From assembly GCA_029718625.1 (NCBI GenBank), contig CM056381.1, positions 587,768-651,767 on the forward strand: a stretch of 64,000 nucleotides of DNA, read 5' to 3'. Made by a program: the position numbers and the translations under genes. Source of the DNA: Synaphobranchus kaupii (taxonomy: Eukaryota; Chordata; Actinopteri; Anguilliformes; Synaphobranchidae). Positions 61,531 to 64,000 of this stretch are shown piece by piece (position 1 is the stretch's first letter; the number at the start of each line of letters is the position of its first letter). The notes under the pieces are model-generated. The model saw only the letters and a list, made by a program, of their open reading frames with translations. It was not told the origin of the DNA and did not search any database.

Positions 61531-61544
61531 AATCAATCATTTAA

Positions 61545-62143
61545 AGGTTGTATCAGCGATTTTGGGTGAAAACATAAATGATCACATTCATCTGATTTTT
61601 CCTCACGATCCGCTAGCTGCCCGCCCCATAAGCAGGCCGTCAAAAAACCGCGTCTCTGTAGGCAGCCTATGCTCCGAGATCGTACACAAAAACTATGGTA
61701 CTACCAACTACTCAAAACCAAAATAAACAGTATTCCAACCAATCACAATGATCTGCACAAACGTGACGTCACTTCTGAAGCGAAATCCCAAACAAACATA
61801 CTTATGAATAATTATGTTATGTTTTAAAAAATAGTGTTCAAGCATCCAGAATTATAACCACGTTAATAACGTTTGTAAGAAACCAAACCGTTTGTAAATC
61901 CGTCAAGATTTCAGCGAGATAAGAGTATTAGCGTTTGTGCAGATCATTGTGATTGGTTGGAATACTGTTTATTTTGGTTTTGAGTGGTTGGTAGTACCAT
62001 TTGTTTTTGTGTACGATCTCGGAGCATAGGCTGCCTACAGAGACGCGGTTTTTTTGACGGCCTGCTTATGGGGCGGGCAGCTAGCGGATCGTGAGAAAAA
62101 AAAAAATCATTTATGTTTCCACCCAAAATCGCTGATACAACCT
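61545..62143. mobile_element. TTAA-type foldback MITE (piggyBac- or Kolobok-like), 599 bp
   Basis: The ends AGGTTGTATCAGCGATTTTG and the reverse complement CAAAATCGCTGATACAACCT lie between TTAA duplications (61541-61544 and 62144-62147). Both arms are long, about 200 bases each. They share CGATCCGCTAGCTGCCCGC, GGCCTGCTTATGGGGCGGGC (reverse) and CCAATCACAATGATCTGCAC, so the transcript could form an extended hairpin. No coding content. Confidence 0.85.
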
Positions 62144-62439
62144 TTAAGGACATTTTAAAAGACAGTTAAGAACCAGCAGAAGGACTGTGTACCAGCAGGA
62201 CTGGGTTTACAAATAAAACTCATGTTTGTGCCTCGACAGGAAGCGGGTTATTTGGAACTGCTGCTACAGCGTTTTGCTGTCAGTCGGTCGTTTGTCATTG
62301 GCTGCTGGCAATCCTTATGTAAACCTGAGGATGCTGGGATACTGGTGGAATCTGGTAAATATTTTCTGTTGCCTTGTACGTCCTATAAGCACTTCAGAGC
62401 CGCTTGTGTGAAAACCCGACACCAAGGCGATGTAAAGTA

Positions 62440-62655
62440 TGAGGCCACACCTCTAATCACACCAAGGCAATGAGGCCACACCTCTAATCACACCAAGGCA
62501 ATGAGGCCACACCTCTAATCACACCAAGGCAATGAGGCCACACCTCTAATCACACCAAGGCAATGAGGCCACACCTCTAATCACACCCAGGCAATGAGGC
62601 CACACCTCTAATCACACCAAGGCAATGAGGCCACACCTCTAATCACACCAAGGCG
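62440..62655. repeat. 31-bp tandem repeat, seven copies
   Basis: Unit: GAGGCCACACCTCTAATCAC then ACCAAGGCAAT. The copies are almost identical. Confidence 0.95.
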
Positions 62656-63010
62656 ATACTACCAGCAACATTATGATTCCAAGTGCTGCGATTTAAGATG
62701 TAAACAGAGGTTGACTATTCAGCTGTTCTAAATTTAAATTGCTGAAATGGTTTTCTTGGTGCATTCATCCAGGTAATAAGTAATTTTAAAATACGTTGGT
62801 GTAACCAAATCTTAGAGGACTTAATCAGGTTGTGTTCCTGAGTGTGGGGCATGAAGACCTGGCCTTACACACTGAAAGCCCTCTAACATGTCTCTGTATC
62901 CTCAAATAAGGTCTGTGAAATATCTGTGATCCCCCCCCCCCCAGATCATTTCTGTATTTGTGCAAATTATACATCAGTATGATACAAAATGAGTGAAATT
63001 AAAGGAAGGA
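62656..63010. other. Non-coding spacer, nothing recognised
   Basis: Unique-looking AT-rich sequence with a 12-base C run near 62931. Confidence 0.6.
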
Positions 63011-63014
63011 GGCG

Positions 63015-63376
63015 GGAGAGAGAGAGAGAGAGGGGGATCAGAGCTACAAAGAGAGATGGGCAGAGTGGGATAGAGACCGTTAGAGAGAGAGAGAGAGAGA
63101 GAGAGGGATGAGAGTGGGATAGAGACCGTTAGAGAGAGAGAGAGGGGGATCAGAGTGGGATAGAGACCGTTAGAGAGAGAGAGAGAGAGGGATGAGAGTG
63201 GGATAGAGACCGTTAGAGAGAGAGAGAGGGATGAGAGTGGGATAGAGACCGTTAGAGAGAGAGAGAGAGAGGGATGAGAGTGGGATAGAGACCGTTAGAG
63301 AGAGAGAGGGATGAGAGTGGGATAGAGACTGTTAGAGAGAGAGAGAGAGAGGGATAAGAGTGGGATAGAGACCGTT

Positions 63377-63407
<31 letters not shown>

Positions 63408-63508
63408 TGAGAGTGGGATAGAGACCGTTAGAGAGAGAGAGGGATGAGAGTGGGATAGAGGCCGTTAGAGAGAGAGAGAGAGAGGGATGAGAGTGGGATA
63501 GAGACCGT

Positions 63509-63543
<35 letters not shown>

Positions 63544-63575
63544 GAGTGGGATAGAGACCGTTAGAGAGAGAGGGA
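63015..63575. repeat. GA-rich minisatellite, unit about 36-48 bp
   Basis: Thirteen or so copies of GATGAGAGTGGGATAGAGAC, then CGTTAGAG and a (GA)n run of variable length. Confidence 0.95.
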
Positions 63576-63762
63576 GGAGTGTTGAAAGTTAGAGGAAAAA
63601 GAAGGGGGGAAGAAAGAGGAGTAAAATAGAGGGAGTGAAAGAGAAATGGAATTTAAATGGAAATAAAGCTTATTGGAGACTGAACGTTAGAGTGAGGAGG
63701 GGAGAAGAGAGGAATATATAAATAAGATAAATAGTGTTTTCTGTGCTATTAAACAATAGTGT

Positions 63763-63985
63763 AGCGGCAGTGTAGTATAATGGTTAAGGAACTGGACTTG
63801 TAACCGAAAGGTTGCAGGTTCGATTCCCAGGTAGGACACTGCCATTGTACCCTTGAGCAAGGTACTTAACCTGAATTGCTTCAGTATATGTCCAGCTGTA
63901 TAAATGGATAAATGTAATAAGAAGTTGTGTAAGTCGCTCTGGATAAGAGCGTCTGCTAAATGCCTATAATGTAATGTAATGTAGT
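63763..63985 (+). mobile_element. Complete tRNA-derived SINE
   Basis: The head carries RNA polymerase III promoter boxes: an A-box-like TAGTATAATGGTTAAGG (about 63772) and the B box GGTTCGATTCC (about 63817). The body runs CCCTTGAGCAAGGTACTTAA, then the tail-side core CGCTCTGGATAAGAGCGTCT with GCTAAATGCC, and ends in (TAATG)n. This is the standard teleost SINE layout. The 3' part matches the fragments at 14949 and about 13725. It is mobilised in trans by a LINE sharing its 3' end. Confidence 0.9.
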
Positions 63986-64000
63986 ATCACACCACTGTCA

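Noticed and set aside
63763..63845. Genuine tRNA gene
   Set aside because: Has A- and B-box promoter text but does not fold as a full tRNA and continues into a SINE body and tail.

Overview
The window looks like nuclear DNA of a ray-finned (teleost) fish. It has compact GT-AG split genes, many tandem repeats, and a fish-typical mix of mobile DNA: hAT, Tc1/mariner and TTAA-type elements, L1 and Tx1-like LINEs, and a tRNA-derived SINE with an (AATGT)n tail. There are no operons, ribosome binding sites or other prokaryotic features. The species cannot be named from the sequence alone.

Layout. (1) 1-3405 has no recognised gene. (2) 3937-15500, minus strand: slc5a6, the sodium-dependent multivitamin transporter (biotin, pantothenate, lipoate). 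I reconstructed 15 coding exons. They join to 636 aa if one extra G in exon 14 is discounted. A non-coding first exon probably lies near 16.6 kb. (3) 16.6-30 kb has no recognised coding gene. It holds a hAT element that keeps an intact BED zinc-finger reading frame (18538-19701), an L1 LINE remnant with a Tc1-like element nested in it (21370-23195), and other debris. (4) 30038-35022, minus strand: rpl7l1, a nucleolar ribosomal-protein-L7-like factor, six exons, 247 aa, intact. (5) 36.4-36.93 kb looks like the promoter and non-coding first exon of a plus-strand gene, divergent from rpl7l1. The following 17 kb holds no exon I can prove, only CpG-rich blocks and minisatellites. (6) 53911-54410 is a 500-N assembly gap. 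(7) 54411-59706, minus strand: a Tx1-clade LINE with open ORF1 and ORF2, whose 3' end lies in the gap and whose 5' end lies against a (TC)n tract. (8) 59.7-64.0 kb is almost wholly satellite or mobile DNA and ends in a tRNA-derived SINE.

Main points of interest. The exon 1/intron 1 boundary of slc5a6 has been amplified into a minisatellite, giving nine tandem copies of a 5' splice site. Two slc5a6 introns start with GC rather than GT. One slc5a6 exon has a single-base frameshift in a G homopolymer. The Tx1-like LINE and a separate LINE-3'-end-like fragment both lie in one TC microsatellite, as expected of a microsatellite-targeting retrotransposon. Both genes run into tandem repeats within about 10 bases after their stop codons. 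I found no clear sign of a wholly new enzyme system; the unusual signals concern splicing and mobile elements.
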